A stretch of DNA of 64,000 nt from Paenibacillus mangrovi. Its GTDB lineage: Bacteria > Bacillota > Bacilli > Paenibacillales > Paenibacillaceae. Of this stretch, positions 54,115 to 63,006 are shown in pieces. The DNA is taken from positions 62,001-126,000 of the forward strand of contig NZ_JALIRP010000001.1 of assembly GCF_022898935.1 (NCBI RefSeq). Direction: 5' to 3'. Numbering within the stretch: the stretch's first letter is position 1; each line of letters starts with the position of its first letter. The notes under the pieces were generated by a model. It was not told the DNA's origin. It worked only from the letters and a program-made list of their open reading frames with translations, and made no database searches. A program made the position numbers and the translations under genes.

Positions 54115-54384
54115 AATCTTATACACGATGTACGTTGAAAGAGCCCAGTAGCAGCTTGGTCCCTGTTCTAGAAAGCCGGGGGTTGATGGAACCCGGTACA
54201 TATCAAGCTGACGAATTACACTCTGGAGTCACCCGGGTAATGCCGGGCGGAAGCGGCGAACGATAACTCGCCGGAGAGCGGCATGAATGGTGCGCGAACA
54301 GCGCAAGGCCCATTGGTGCAATCTGGGTGGTAACACGGTTAACTAATCGTCCCTATGTCAATAGACAAGGGGCGATTTTTTGTT
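54115..54384 (+). promoter_or_regulatory. T-box riboswitch (tyrosine)
   Basis: Leader RNA that reads the charging state of tRNA-Tyr and controls tyrS. Stem I is visible: AGTA bulge after AGAGCCC, GCAGCTTG pairing with CAAGCTGA, apical stem CCGGG..CCCGG with a GNUG-type loop, and a TAC (tyrosine) triplet just before ACTCTGG at the expected specifier place. The T-box core CTGGGTGGTAACACGG has UGGU, which fits the A discriminator of tRNA-Tyr. A terminator, AATCGTCCC / GGGGCGATT then T6, ends at about 54382. Confidence 0.9.
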
Positions 54385-54452
54385 TTTCAACGCGGAATGA
54401 ATGATTCGTTATTTCGTTATAAGGATATCCAACAATTTAGGGAGTGGTAGCT

Positions 54453-55712
54453 GTGAATATTATCGACGAACTGGAATGGCGCGACGCCATCAATCAACAA
54501 ACGGACGCTGAAGGACTGCGGGAGCTGACGAATTCCAAATCGATCTCGCTGTACTGCGGCGTTGACCCGACGGGCGACAGCATGCATATCGGTCATTTGA
54601 TTCCATTCATGATGCTGAAACGTTTCCAGCTTGCCGGTCATCGTCCGGTCATTCTTATCGGTGGCGCAACCGGTACAATTGGCGATCCAAGCGGCCGTCA
54701 AACCGAGCGTTCACTGCAAACGCTGGAGCAGGTTCAGTCTAACGTGGAGTTGCTTACCGAGCAAATGAAAAAGCTGTTCGTGACCGACGGCGACAATCAG
54801 ATTCGCTTGGTCAACAACTACGATTGGACGCATAAAATCAATGTGATCGAGTTCCTGCGCGATTACGGGAAAAATTTCAGCATCAATTCGATGCTTGCCA
54901 AGGACGTCGTAGCGAGCCGGCTCGATAGCGGCATTTCCTTTACCGAATTCTCGTACCAAATCTTGCAGTCGCTGGACTACCTCCATCTGTTCCAAAATGA
55001 AGATGTTCAGCTGCAAATCGGCGGCTCGGACCAATGGGGCAACATCACCAGCGGCCTCGATCTGATCCGAAAAAAAGAAGGCGCTGAAGCCAAAGCGTTC
55101 GGCCTTACGATTCCGCTGATGCTGAAAGCCGACGGCACGAAGTTCGGCAAAACCGCAGGTGGAGCGATCTGGCTTGATCCGAACAAAACGACGCCATTTG
55201 AGTTCTACCAGTTCTGGGCAAACACCGACGACCGTGATGTCGTGAAATACTTGAAATACTTTACGTTCCTTTCCAAAGAGCAGATCGACGAGTTGGCCGA
55301 AAAGGTGCAGACGGAGCCGCATAAACGCGAAGCGCAAAAAACACTGGCCGAGGAAATGACGAGATTCGTGCACGGCGAGGAATTGCTTGAGCAGGCGAAA
55401 CGCATTACAGCAGCCCTCTTCAGCGGCGATATTAAATCGCTGACAGCCGATGAAATCGAGCAGGGCTTTAAAGAGATGCCGACTTTCGAAGCCACGCAGG
55501 AGACGAAAAATATCGTCGATTGGCTGGTTGATCTGGGCATTGAGCCATCCAAACGTCAGGCGCGCGAGGATATTACGAAAGGCGCGATTTCGATGAACGG
55601 TGAGAAAGTTACCGATTTAGAGCTGGAGGTATCAGCTAGTCAGGCTATCGGCGGCCGTTTCATTATTATTCGCAAAGGCAAGAAAAATTACAGCTTGGTC
55701 AAAATGTCCTAG
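54453..55712 (+). CDS. tyrS: tyrosyl-tRNA synthetase
   Basis: Class I aminoacyl-tRNA synthetase of 419 residues. The HIGH signature occurs in DSMHIGHLIPF, the tyrosine pocket in YCGVDPTGD, QIGGSDQWGNI, and the KMSKS-equivalent in DGTKFGKTAGGA. A C-terminal S4 RNA-binding domain (KRQAREDITKGAISMNG) is present. The GTG at 54453 is preferred, about 8 bases from GGGAGTGG; another in-frame GTG at 54444 overlaps that site. It is controlled by the upstream T-box. Confidence 0.97.
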   Translation: MNIIDELEWRDAINQQTDAEGLRELTNSKSISLYCGVDPTGDSMHIGHLIPFMMLKRFQLAGHRPVILIGGATGTIGDPSGRQTERSLQTLEQVQSNVELLTEQMKKLFVTDGDNQIRLVNNYDWTHKINVIEFLRDYGKNFSINSMLAKDVVASRLDSGISFTEFSYQILQSLDYLHLFQNEDVQLQIGGSDQWGNITSGLDLIRKKEGAEAKAFGLTIPLMLKADGTKFGKTAGGAIWLDPNKTTPFEFYQFWANTDDRDVVKYLKYFTFLSKEQIDELAEKVQTEPHKREAQKTLAEEMTRFVHGEELLEQAKRITAALFSGDIKSLTADEIEQGFKEMPTFEATQETKNIVDWLVDLGIEPSKRQAREDITKGAISMNGEKVTDLELEVSASQAIGGRFIIIRKGKKNYSLVKMS

Positions 55713-55728
55713 CGGTCACATTCATGAG

Positions 55729-55763
55729 AAGCTTCCCTTGAATCCAGAGGGAGGCTTTTTTTT
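55729..55763 (+). terminator. terminator of tyrS
   Basis: AAGCTTCCCT / AGGGAGGCTT hairpin followed by T residues. Confidence 0.85.
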
Positions 55764-55862
55764 GCGGAAATTGAACGTAAATATTTGTAGTCTACATGCC
55801 GTACCAGCCGTTTCTCGGAAGATTATTTCAAACAAAATTGAGAATTATAGAATTTTTTGTTA

Positions 55863-55891
55863 TTGACCATTGTTAATTACTGACATAATAT
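55863..55891 (+). promoter_or_regulatory. sigma-A-type promoter of the Spo0E-like gene
   Basis: TTGACC (55863-55868), 17-base spacer, TAATAT (55886-55891). The transcript would have about 150 bases of 5' UTR. A GGTCGAAAA stretch on the minus strand near 55905 is one base from the Spo0A box. The rest of 55713-56047 holds the tyrS terminator. Confidence 0.6.
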
Positions 55892-56047
55892 TACTTGTAT
55901 AAGGTTTTCGACCATAATATGTATTGGCGGGGGTGTTTTATAGTAAGAGACGGCCAACTATGAATCGTGAAAGAAATATGATGCAATGTGTAACGTGAAC
56001 TTGTGCAGTCTTAACATAAAGCAGGATTGGATGTGGAGAGAGATTTT

Positions 56048-56251
56048 ATGGATTTATTGAAAAAATCAAACGCTACGGAGTGCCTCCTCGAGATCGAAAG
56101 GCAACGGCTTTATGAAATGGCCGATCAATACGGTGATATTTGGAACCCGAATGTGATCAAGCAGTCTATGATATTGGACGAGATCATTAATAACTATAAT
56201 AAAATCTATCATAAAATGAATATAGATAAAAAACACAAAAATCCGATCTAA
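56048..56251 (+). CDS. Spo0E-like aspartyl-phosphate phosphatase
   Basis: Small protein of 67 residues, probably a negative regulator of sporulation by dephosphorylating Spo0A. It shows the Spo0E family helices: IERQRLYEMADQYG, and KQSMILDEIINNYNKIY, which carries the S-x-x-L-D core. The ATG at 56048 is eight bases after GGAGAG; a TTG at 56027 in frame lacks a site. A hairpin follows at 56339-56381. The stop codon overlaps that of the minus-strand open frame by four bases. Confidence 0.85.
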   Translation: MDLLKKSNATECLLEIERQRLYEMADQYGDIWNPNVIKQSMILDEIINNYNKIYHKMNIDKKHKNPI

Positions 56252-56562
56252 AGTTTTATTAAAAATGCGAGGATTTCCAATTCAATCAATAATAATAAGT
56301 GATTGGATACAATGTTAAATATTTTATTGGTGAAAAAAGAATGGATAGAGGTTTCAGAGAAGATCTGAATTCTATCCATTTCTTTTTGTTTTTTACAGCA
56401 ATAATTTTGTTTTGTAAATCGACTTTCGTTTATTGAAGACATAATTACATTTGTTCTTTTGTCCAAAGAGATGACTTCAATCTGTTTTTTCATAGCGGCT
56501 ACGTTAGATTCGGTACGTACCAATAAATTCAAAGAACAATTCGGATTGTCCAGCGATATCAT
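56248..56562 (-). CDS. hypothetical open frame, minus strand
   Basis: A 104-residue open frame (ISLDNPNCSLNLLVRTESNV near the start, HLLLLIELEILAFLIKL at the end). An AGGAG sits seven bases before the ATG at 56562, which supports translation, and AAA/GAA-rich codons look ordinary. I do not recognise the protein. Against it, it is antisense to a probable terminator of the Spo0E-like gene at 56339-56392. The gap 56563-56871 then holds only the cold-shock gene promoter and leader. Confidence 0.3.
   Translation of the reverse strand: MISLDNPNCSLNLLVRTESNVAAMKKQIEVISLDKRTNVIMSSINESRFTKQNYCCKKQKEMDRIQIFSETSIHSFFTNKIFNIVSNHLLLLIELEILAFLIKL
56339..56392 (+). terminator. probable terminator of the Spo0E-like gene
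   Basis: AATGGATAGA / TCTATCCATT arms with a 23-base loop, then a T-rich tract. Confidence 0.65.
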
Positions 56563-56724
56563 TTTCTTACTCCTGGGATTAGGAATCATCGTATTAACCA
56601 AAAACGCAATAATATTACCATATTATGGATTGTTGCGGTTTTTAATTTAAGAATAACGATACTGAACTAATCAGCATATGGAAACAGCCCAATCTAATTC
56701 CGTTTAACAAACAACTCAAATAAA

Positions 56725-56753
56725 TTGCTATCCGTTCAATTTACTGTTATTCT
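56725..56753 (+). promoter_or_regulatory. promoter of the cold-shock gene
   Basis: TTGCTA (56725-56730), a 17-base spacer, TATTCT (56748-56753). A leader of about 110 bases follows, as is usual for csp genes where the 5' UTR controls cold induction. Confidence 0.55.
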
Positions 56754-56871
56754 AATAAAGAATTATTTTTGTTCGGAGTGAAGGATAGCATACGTAACAA
56801 CTTTCGTCTTGATGATCCTGAGAGCAAGGATAGTAATACATGTGTCGTTATCACACTAGGAGGCAATAACA

Positions 56872-57072
56872 ATGGAACAAGGTACAGTAAAATGGTTTAA
56901 CGCAGAAAAAGGTTTTGGATTTATCGAACGTGAAGGCGGAGAAGATGTATTCGTTCATTTCTCAGCTATTCAAGGCGAGGGCTTCAAATCTCTTGACGAA
57001 GGTCAAAGAGTTACTTTTGACGTAGAAAAAGGTCAACGTGGACCCCAAGCTACTAATGTTCAAAAAGTTTAA
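56872..57072 (+). CDS. cold shock protein, CspA/CspB family
   Basis: RNA chaperone of 66 residues with the single cold-shock domain. RNP1 KGFGFIERE and RNP2 VFVHFSAI are intact, and the ends [14 protein letters not shown] and [10 protein letters not shown] are typical. AGGAGG lies eight bases before the ATG. It is monocistronic with a long leader and a perfect terminator behind it. Confidence 0.97.
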   Translation: MEQGTVKWFNAEKGFGFIEREGGEDVFVHFSAIQGEGFKSLDEGQRVTFDVEKGQRGPQATNVQKV

Positions 57073-57084
57073 AAAAATGACAAT

Positions 57085-57118
57085 AAAAAACAGACTCTTT
57101 TTTAAGAGTCTGTTTTTT
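57085..57118 (+). terminator. terminator of the cold shock gene
   Basis: AACAGACTCTT / AAGAGTCTGTT stem followed by TTTT. Confidence 0.9.
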
Positions 57119-57196
57119 ATTGTCCAGAAAAACAAATTTAAAACCCTACCCAAGCAAATGAGTAGGGAAATGGTACAGGTACAGTAAATGGTAGAC

Positions 57197-57490
57197 TCAG
57201 TATAGCATAGTACCTTGGAATCCCCAAAACTTTATGAAATGCGACTGGTTGTAAAATCCCGACTGAACAGAAAGATCGGACCAATTAATAGAACTCTTCA
57301 TCTGGTTCAGTTGTTGCAGCACGCTTTGGAATCGAATGATGCTCGTATACTCTTTGGCCGTGATGCCCATTAAAGATTTAAATGTTCTCGCGATGTGCCG
57401 CTCTGAAATCGGGTAGTAATCCGCAAGCTCCGCTATCGTGATCTTCCCGTTCTTCTCGGTAATAAAATTCAACATGCCGCGAGCCACCAT
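57197..57490 (-). pseudogene. truncated AraC-family regulator
   Basis: The 97-residue frame is the C-terminal HTH pair of an AraC-type protein: ITIAELADYYPISERHIARTF as the first HTH, and INWSDLSVQSGFYNQSHFIKF as the second. The last HTH lacks its expected ending (usually a GxTPxxYR-like motif) and stops after WGFQGTMLY, and no upstream ligand domain is in frame, since a stop lies about 35 codons before the ATG and no ribosome site is seen. It is probably a decayed remnant. Confidence 0.65.
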
Positions 57491-57724
57491 TCTACAGAAA
57501 TGAAGACAACCGAATCTTGAAAAATAGGTCAGTCGGAGATTTCCGGTTGGCCCTTTTTTGTGTCTTTCCGGGGCCCCCGAAAAGTATCTGAATCAGCTTC
57601 AAAGCAAAGTCCCCACTTTGTGGGGTAATTTTGGGTGCAATTCCTCCAAACACCCTATCTTAAGGTACATTTAATATTTAAAGGGTATACTAGCGCATAA
57701 CTGCTAATGAAGGAGGAATTATTC

Positions 57725-58930
57725 TTGGGCAAATCGCGTATCGAGGAATGGACGCAGCTGAGAGGGCTTGCCTTCATGGCTATTGTGATGCAGCACTCTA
57801 TCGCTGAATACATTTACAGGGCCGATATTCAACCAGCCGACTCCATTATGCTGACAATGATTTACCACTTAACCCGTTTTGGTACCCCGACATTTGTTTT
57901 TTTGTCTGCAGTTCTCATGTTTTATAAATATGGCGAGGGAGTACGTTATTTCCCATTTATAAGGAAAAGGTTTGAGAGTGTATATGTGCCTTTCCTGTTC
58001 TGGACACTGATTTACTGGCTGTATGTCCACGTGTTTACACCGCAATTTTGGCAGATAGGCGGACGGGACTGGGGCTCTTTGCTCCGGGAACTGTTCATTC
58101 CGCAAATCGGTTATCAACTATGGTTTATCATCATGATTGTTCAGTTTTATATTTTCTTTCCCATCATGGCAGTTATCTACAGGTCTGTACGGAGCCGGCT
58201 TGAACCGCTGAATGAAAAAAGACGAAACCAGAGTGTCTTGGCGATCATAGCCGTCACCGGTATATTGTATATGATGCTGCTTTATCTCTCTTATTATCAA
58301 ATGGGCTCTTGGTCAGAAAAGCTCGGCAATCCTTGGTCGGAAATGATCCAGTATCGCAGTTATTCTTTCCTAATGTACGGATTTTATTTCGTGATGGGAG
58401 CGGTATGCGCCGCAAACATAGAGAAATGGCGAACCTGGTGCATGAAGCTGCTCCCATGGAGCGGACTTGTTTTTCTAGGAATGTATATCAAGATGGGCTA
58501 TGATGTCATACGGGGTTCCGGAGAAGTCGTTAACCTGAATATTTCCACATATCTGAAGCCTTCGACTTTTATTATCATCGTGGCGCAAATGCTGTTATTA
58601 TATGGACTACTCATGTTACTGCAACCGCACAGCAGAAAGTTTACCCGTTTGCTGGCGTGGATGGGCAGATACTCATTCGGGGGTTATCTTGTACATGCCT
58701 TGGTGATTTATGCCATCGCGTATATTACCCGCCCTCTGGATCTCGGGGGTTATCACATGTTGTTCACACTGCTGACCTTTATCTTGACCGTCCTGGCTTC
58801 GCTTGGTATAAGCTATACACTATCGCATGTGCCGAGTTTGAGCTGGACAGTTGGAGCAGGACGCCGGAAGCCGCGGCAGGGAACGTCTCAGGAATCTGAA
58901 TTCCGAAAAGAGGCGCCTGCGCTACGCTAA
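57725..58930 (+). CDS. membrane acyltransferase (Acyl_transf_3 family)
   Basis: Integral membrane O-acyltransferase of 401 residues with about ten helices. The opening EEWTQLRGLAFMAIVMQHS holds the RGL/H motif of the acyltransferase 3 family (OafA, WecH); the gene ends with a charged tail. Such enzymes acylate sugars or cell-wall and capsule polymers using an acyl donor; the target is unknown. The TTG at 57725 follows AAGGAGG by eight bases; the ATG at 57707 in the same frame precedes that site. It is monocistronic. Confidence 0.85.
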   Translation: MGKSRIEEWTQLRGLAFMAIVMQHSIAEYIYRADIQPADSIMLTMIYHLTRFGTPTFVFLSAVLMFYKYGEGVRYFPFIRKRFESVYVPFLFWTLIYWLYVHVFTPQFWQIGGRDWGSLLRELFIPQIGYQLWFIIMIVQFYIFFPIMAVIYRSVRSRLEPLNEKRRNQSVLAIIAVTGILYMMLLYLSYYQMGSWSEKLGNPWSEMIQYRSYSFLMYGFYFVMGAVCAANIEKWRTWCMKLLPWSGLVFLGMYIKMGYDVIRGSGEVVNLNISTYLKPSTFIIIVAQMLLLYGLLMLLQPHSRKFTRLLAWMGRYSFGGYLVHALVIYAIAYITRPLDLGGYHMLFTLLTFILTVLASLGISYTLSHVPSLSWTVGAGRRKPRQGTSQESEFRKEAPALR

Positions 58931-58971
58931 TCTTGGTTATCCGCAGCATGACTTTATTCCATAAAAGAGGA

Positions 58972-59026
58972 AGAGGTTATTCCTTTACAGGTGAGCGAGA
59001 CCTGCGAAGGAACAACCTCTTTCTTT
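58972..59026 (+). terminator. terminator of the acyltransferase gene
   Basis: Two-part stem AGAGGTT..TTCCTT with AAGGAAC..AACCTCT and inner CAGGT / ACCTG, then a T-run. Confidence 0.85.
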
Positions 59027-59048
59027 TTGCTGGAATTGTTAATAGTAG

Positions 59049-59169
59049 AACGTTTCGATTCTAGCGTTTTCCAAATGGGAAAAGCAGTAACTTTAACGAA
59101 AAATACGTTTGACAGCGGTTACACCGAGTATCTATAATCTAGATTGGAAACAAATTGAAACGTTTCGAT
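59049..59169 (+). promoter_or_regulatory. strong orphan promoter with two operators
   Basis: A sigma-A promoter, TTGACA (59109-59114), 18-base spacer, TATAAT (59133-59138), lies between two copies of AACGTTTCGAT at 59049 and 59159, 110 bases apart; the second copy is part of the near-palindrome TTGAAACGTTTCGAT typical of LacI-type operators. The promoter points plus, but no plus-strand gene follows; the transcript would be antisense to the permease gene at 59181-60053. Confidence 0.75.
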
Positions 59170-59180
59170 AAAAAACTCAT

Positions 59181-60053
59181 CTATTCCTTCACGGCACCAA
59201 TGACGATACCTTTGACAAAGAACCGCTGCAGGAACGGATATGCGATGAGAATCGGCAGTGCACCAATAAATATTTGGGAGGCACGCAGCGTTCGCTGCGA
59301 CATATTGGCAATGACGGCCGGATCGAAGCTCGTGGTATTTCCTTGTACGATGATGGTTTGCATCAGGCTGGCGAGAGGAAGCTTCTCGGAGCTTTTAATG
59401 TAAATCAATCCGTCAAAATAGGAATTCCAATGTCCAACCATGGTGAACAAGGCAATGGTCGCAATGACCGGCAGGGAAACCGGCAAGAAGATAGACACGA
59501 AGCTCCGCAGATAGCCTGCGCCATCGATAAAGGCGGCTTCCTCAAGCTCTTTGGGCACGGTGCGAAAGAAATTCAGAAGCAGGATCATATTGTATACGGC
59601 AACCAGCCCGGGAAGGATCAGGGCAGCCAGGTGATTCATTAAGCCAAGCTTCAGGATCAGAATATAGCTCGGAATCAGGCCGCCGCTAAACAGCATGGTA
59701 ATCACGAAATACCAGAGATAAGCATTCCGTCCGCGGAACACATGGGTTTCCTTGGATAGGGCATAGGCGGCTATCGAGTTCACGACAAGACCAAGCGCTG
59801 TTCCGATGAGCGTCCGTTTGACGGATACCCAAAGGGAAGTCAGAAAGTTAATGTTGTTAAAGGTCTTGGTGTACGCCTCAAACGTAAATCCGATCGGCCA
59901 AAACGTGACGAGACCGGCATTGGCAGCCGCCGATGAGCTTAAGGAGACCATCAGCAAATGGTACAGCGGAAGCAAACAGGCGATCGCGATGACCCCGAGC
60001 AGAATGTAATTAAATATACTGAAGATGCGGTAAGGCAGCGTTTTATGATACAT
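59181..60053 (-). CDS. YtcP-type sugar ABC transporter permease
   Basis: Second permease of a CUT1/Lpl-type importer, 290 residues with six predicted helices (first: ILLGVIAIACLLPLYHLLMV). The EAA loop is VPKELEEAAFIDGAGYLRSFVSIFLPVSLP, and the ending FFVKGIVIGAVKE is the family hallmark. It follows the first permease by 40 bases on the minus strand. No binding-protein gene follows it, contrary to the usual Lpl order. Confidence 0.94.
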   Translation of the reverse strand: MYHKTLPYRIFSIFNYILLGVIAIACLLPLYHLLMVSLSSSAAANAGLVTFWPIGFTFEAYTKTFNNINFLTSLWVSVKRTLIGTALGLVVNSIAAYALSKETHVFRGRNAYLWYFVITMLFSGGLIPSYILILKLGLMNHLAALILPGLVAVYNMILLLNFFRTVPKELEEAAFIDGAGYLRSFVSIFLPVSLPVIATIALFTMVGHWNSYFDGLIYIKSSEKLPLASLMQTIIVQGNTTSFDPAVIANMSQRTLRASQIFIGALPILIAYPFLQRFFVKGIVIGAVKE

Positions 60054-60093
60054 AATCCAGTCATCCTTTCAAGTACGGATATACGTAAGCATT

Positions 60094-61044
60094 CTAGAAA
60101 ATCCGGTAACCAGCGAACCGATACGCCATGCGGTAAGAAATCACGATCAGGATCAGGCTGATCACTGATTTAAACAGGCTGACGGCCGTCGCGAAGCTGA
60201 ATTGTCCGCTCAGAAGTCCTTCCCGGTAAACGAATGTATCGATAATATCGCCTTGCTGGTAAATCATCGGGCTGTACAAGTTAAAGATCTGGTCGAAGTT
60301 CGCGTTCAGGACATTGCCCAGCGCAAGGGTGGCAACCACGATCAGAATCGGCACAAGCGAAGGGATTGTGATGTAGAGCGTTTGCTTGATCCGGCTTGCC
60401 CCGTCGACTTCGGCTGCTTCGTACAGCGCAGGGTTAATCCCGGCGAGTGCAGCGAGGAAGATGATCGTATTAAAACCGAATTCCTTCCAGACATCACTAA
60501 AAATAATGGTAAGCCGGAACCAGGTGCCATCCCCGAGGAAAAAGATCGGCTTGATGCCAAACAAATACGTCAGGAATTGGTTTACAATCCCGGTCTGTGC
60601 GAGCAGGTCGATCAGGATCCCACCAAGCGTAACCCAAGAAAGAAAATGAGGCAGGTATACGAGGGTCTGAATGGAGCGCTTATATCCCATATGTCTGACC
60701 TCGTTCAACAGCAATGCGAATGTAAAAGGAATAATCAGATTCAGCACAATTTTGGAACAGGCGAACAGGACGGTATTCCAAGTGATTTTCATAAAATAAT
60801 CGTTCTCGAACATGTACTGAAAATGCTTCAGGCCGACAAATGGGGAACCGGTGATCCCAAGCGGCGCTTTATAATCCTGAAATGCCATAATAATGCCCGA
60901 CATGGGCACATAGGAAAAAACGAAAACGAGCAGCACGGCAGGCAGCACCATCAGATGCAAGACCCATGGCACACGGGTTCTTTTTTTCTTTTTCGCTGTC
61001 CGGTTCACTTTGAGGTTGACGTCCGGATTCATAATTTGTTCCAT
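60094..61044 (-). CDS. LplB-type sugar ABC transporter permease
   Basis: First permease, 316 residues, six predicted helices. The charged N terminus KKKKRTRVP is followed by HLMVLPAVLLVFVFSYVPMSG; the EAA loop reads INPALYEAAEVDGASRIKQTLYITIPSLVP. The ATG at 61044 (MEQIMNPD) is the start, with a GGGAGAG site; a longer open frame to 61323 would overlap the divergent kinase gene. The pair is divergent from the YesM kinase, separated by 145 bases. Confidence 0.93.
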   Translation of the reverse strand: MEQIMNPDVNLKVNRTAKKKKRTRVPWVLHLMVLPAVLLVFVFSYVPMSGIIMAFQDYKAPLGITGSPFVGLKHFQYMFENDYFMKITWNTVLFACSKIVLNLIIPFTFALLLNEVRHMGYKRSIQTLVYLPHFLSWVTLGGILIDLLAQTGIVNQFLTYLFGIKPIFFLGDGTWFRLTIIFSDVWKEFGFNTIIFLAALAGINPALYEAAEVDGASRIKQTLYITIPSLVPILIVVATLALGNVLNANFDQIFNLYSPMIYQQGDIIDTFVYREGLLSGQFSFATAVSLFKSVISLILIVISYRMAYRFAGYRIF

Positions 61045-61189
61045 AGCTCTCTCCCGTTTCATAAAAGTCTCGATTGGTTGTTGTGAAGTTCTGCTTAATA
61101 TCATAGCAATGCGGATCAGCTTTGAACTATAAGACATTGTTAGGATTGATAGGGTTTTGTTAGGCATATTGCCCAAGGGGGAAAGACGA

Positions 61190-62983
61190 ATGAAGCTGCG
61201 GGACGGCTTGAGCATTTTTAGAAAAAGGATGGGTGCCAAGTTCAGCATGTCCAAGAAAATGAATATTTTGATTCTGATGCTGTTCATACCGATGATCGCT
61301 ATGTTTACATACTCGAACAGCATTGCGTTTAACGTGATCGATAAAGAGCTGAAGGCGTCGAATATTAAACAGCTCTTTTTTTTATCCAGCCAGATCGACT
61401 CGCGGATTGATCAAACGATGAATTTCGTGCTCACGTTCTCTAAGGATCCGAATGTCCGCAAATTCAATGGCCTGAACATTTGGGATGACCGTTACGACAA
61501 GATGCAGACAAGATATGTTTTACAGGAAAAAATGGCGCTGCAATCCGGGGTCACGAGCATTTGGCCGGTTAAATTCACGGTGTATTCCCAGCTGAACCGG
61601 GAAGCGATTTCGAATGCAGGCACGATGGCGGAATACGATGAGGAATACTTGAGGAAAAACATGACGGGAAAATGGAATTACGGCGACGGAAAAAAGCTTG
61701 CGGACGGAAAAAAGCCGGGGTTCCATTGGTTTTACACGGATTCGGTAGGACAGCAGGTTGGGCTGAGGGACAGCAGTTTGGTCGTTCAGGCCACGATCGA
61801 GCATGAGAATATTCAGAATATGCTGGATTCATACAAGGCGGGCGGGCAAGGGAACCCCATATTTTATAACAAGGGAGAGGCCCCGATTCTGAACCGTACG
61901 GCGAGCGTGCCTTTGACGGATCAAGTGGTCCAGTATTTGCAGCAAAAAGATCTAGGGGACACCTCGCAGCAGGTCATCACTCTGGACCACAAAAGCTACC
62001 TGGTTAGCACGGTGAAATCACTTTACTTGGATTGGCATTTGGTGGATATCGTACCGCTCGATCAGATTTTGGGACCGATATCATTCAGCCGCAATATGTT
62101 TTATCTGACGATGGTGCTGCTGTTCGCCGTGGGCATTTCAGCATCCGTCCTGCTGTACCGGAATGTGCAGCGTCCGATTCGCCAGCTGATCCGAGGGATT
62201 CAGAGCGTTCAAAAAGGCGATTTTTCGGTCCGGATCGACTCCAAAGTGAATAATGAATTTTCATTTCTGTTTTACCGGTTTAATGATATGTCCAGTCAAA
62301 TTCAACACCTGATTGAAAACGTGCTGCACGAGAAGCTGAGGGCGCGTGAAGCCACATTAAAGCAGCTGCAGGCGCAGATCAACCCTCATTTTTTATATAA
62401 CTGTATCGGTTACATGATCAATATGGCGGAGCTGAAGGAGGAAGAGGCCGTCGTTTCCATGGGGCATAACCTGAGTGCTTACTATCGTTATATAACCCGT
62501 ATGGAAAAGCCGCTCGCGTCGCTCCGGGATGAGATTCAGCTCATCATTAACTATCTCGACATTCAGAAGCTCCGCAACGGCAGAATTCATTATCATATCG
62601 ACATTCCAGAGGAGATGCTGACGCAGGAGGTGCCGCGCCTAATGCTGCAGCCGATTGTGGAAAATGCCGTTATCCACGGGGTTGGAAAAACCTACAGCTC
62701 CGGGGAAATCCGGATCAGAGGCGAGATGTCGGACGATTTTTGCAGGCTGTATGTGGATGATGACGGTCCAGGAATGTCTGAAGCGCAGCTGGAGAGCTTG
62801 AACCTCAAAATGCAGGGGCCGATGCAGGAAGACATGGGCTACGGCTTTTGGAATACATATCAACGCATCGTTCAGCAATTCGGGGAACAGTCGTTTATGA
62901 GCTTCCGAACATCAGAGCTTGGCGGATTCCGTACGGAAATCGTATGGGTCCCTCCTTCGGATGAAGAGTTTCGCACGGCCTAA
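61190..62983 (+). CDS. YesM-type sensor histidine kinase (second locus)
   Basis: Membrane kinase of 597 residues. Helix 1 (MNILILMLFIPMIAMFTY region) and helix 2 (about 295-315, MFYLTMVLLFAVGISASVLL) bracket an extracytoplasmic sensor; HAMP follows (PIRQLIRGIQSVQKGDFSV), then QAQINPHFLYNCIG with the phospho-histidine and HATPase with VENAVIHGV and DDDGPGMSE. The ATG at 61190 lies after AAGGGGGAAAG. The regulator gene starts 23 bases downstream. It likely controls the divergent permease genes and a binding-protein gene beyond the window. Confidence 0.92.
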   Translation: MKLRDGLSIFRKRMGAKFSMSKKMNILILMLFIPMIAMFTYSNSIAFNVIDKELKASNIKQLFFLSSQIDSRIDQTMNFVLTFSKDPNVRKFNGLNIWDDRYDKMQTRYVLQEKMALQSGVTSIWPVKFTVYSQLNREAISNAGTMAEYDEEYLRKNMTGKWNYGDGKKLADGKKPGFHWFYTDSVGQQVGLRDSSLVVQATIEHENIQNMLDSYKAGGQGNPIFYNKGEAPILNRTASVPLTDQVVQYLQQKDLGDTSQQVITLDHKSYLVSTVKSLYLDWHLVDIVPLDQILGPISFSRNMFYLTMVLLFAVGISASVLLYRNVQRPIRQLIRGIQSVQKGDFSVRIDSKVNNEFSFLFYRFNDMSSQIQHLIENVLHEKLRAREATLKQLQAQINPHFLYNCIGYMINMAELKEEEAVVSMGHNLSAYYRYITRMEKPLASLRDEIQLIINYLDIQKLRNGRIHYHIDIPEEMLTQEVPRLMLQPIVENAVIHGVGKTYSSGEIRIRGEMSDDFCRLYVDDDGPGMSEAQLESLNLKMQGPMQEDMGYGFWNTYQRIVQQFGEQSFMSFRTSELGGFRTEIVWVPPSDEEFRTA

Positions 62984-63006
62984 TATAGATAAAGGGGACA
63001 AATTAC

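Noticed and set aside
61045..61323. Longer N terminus for the LplB-type permease on the minus strand.
   Set aside because: It would overlap the divergent kinase start, and the permease family starts near the charged KKKKRTR segment after 61044.
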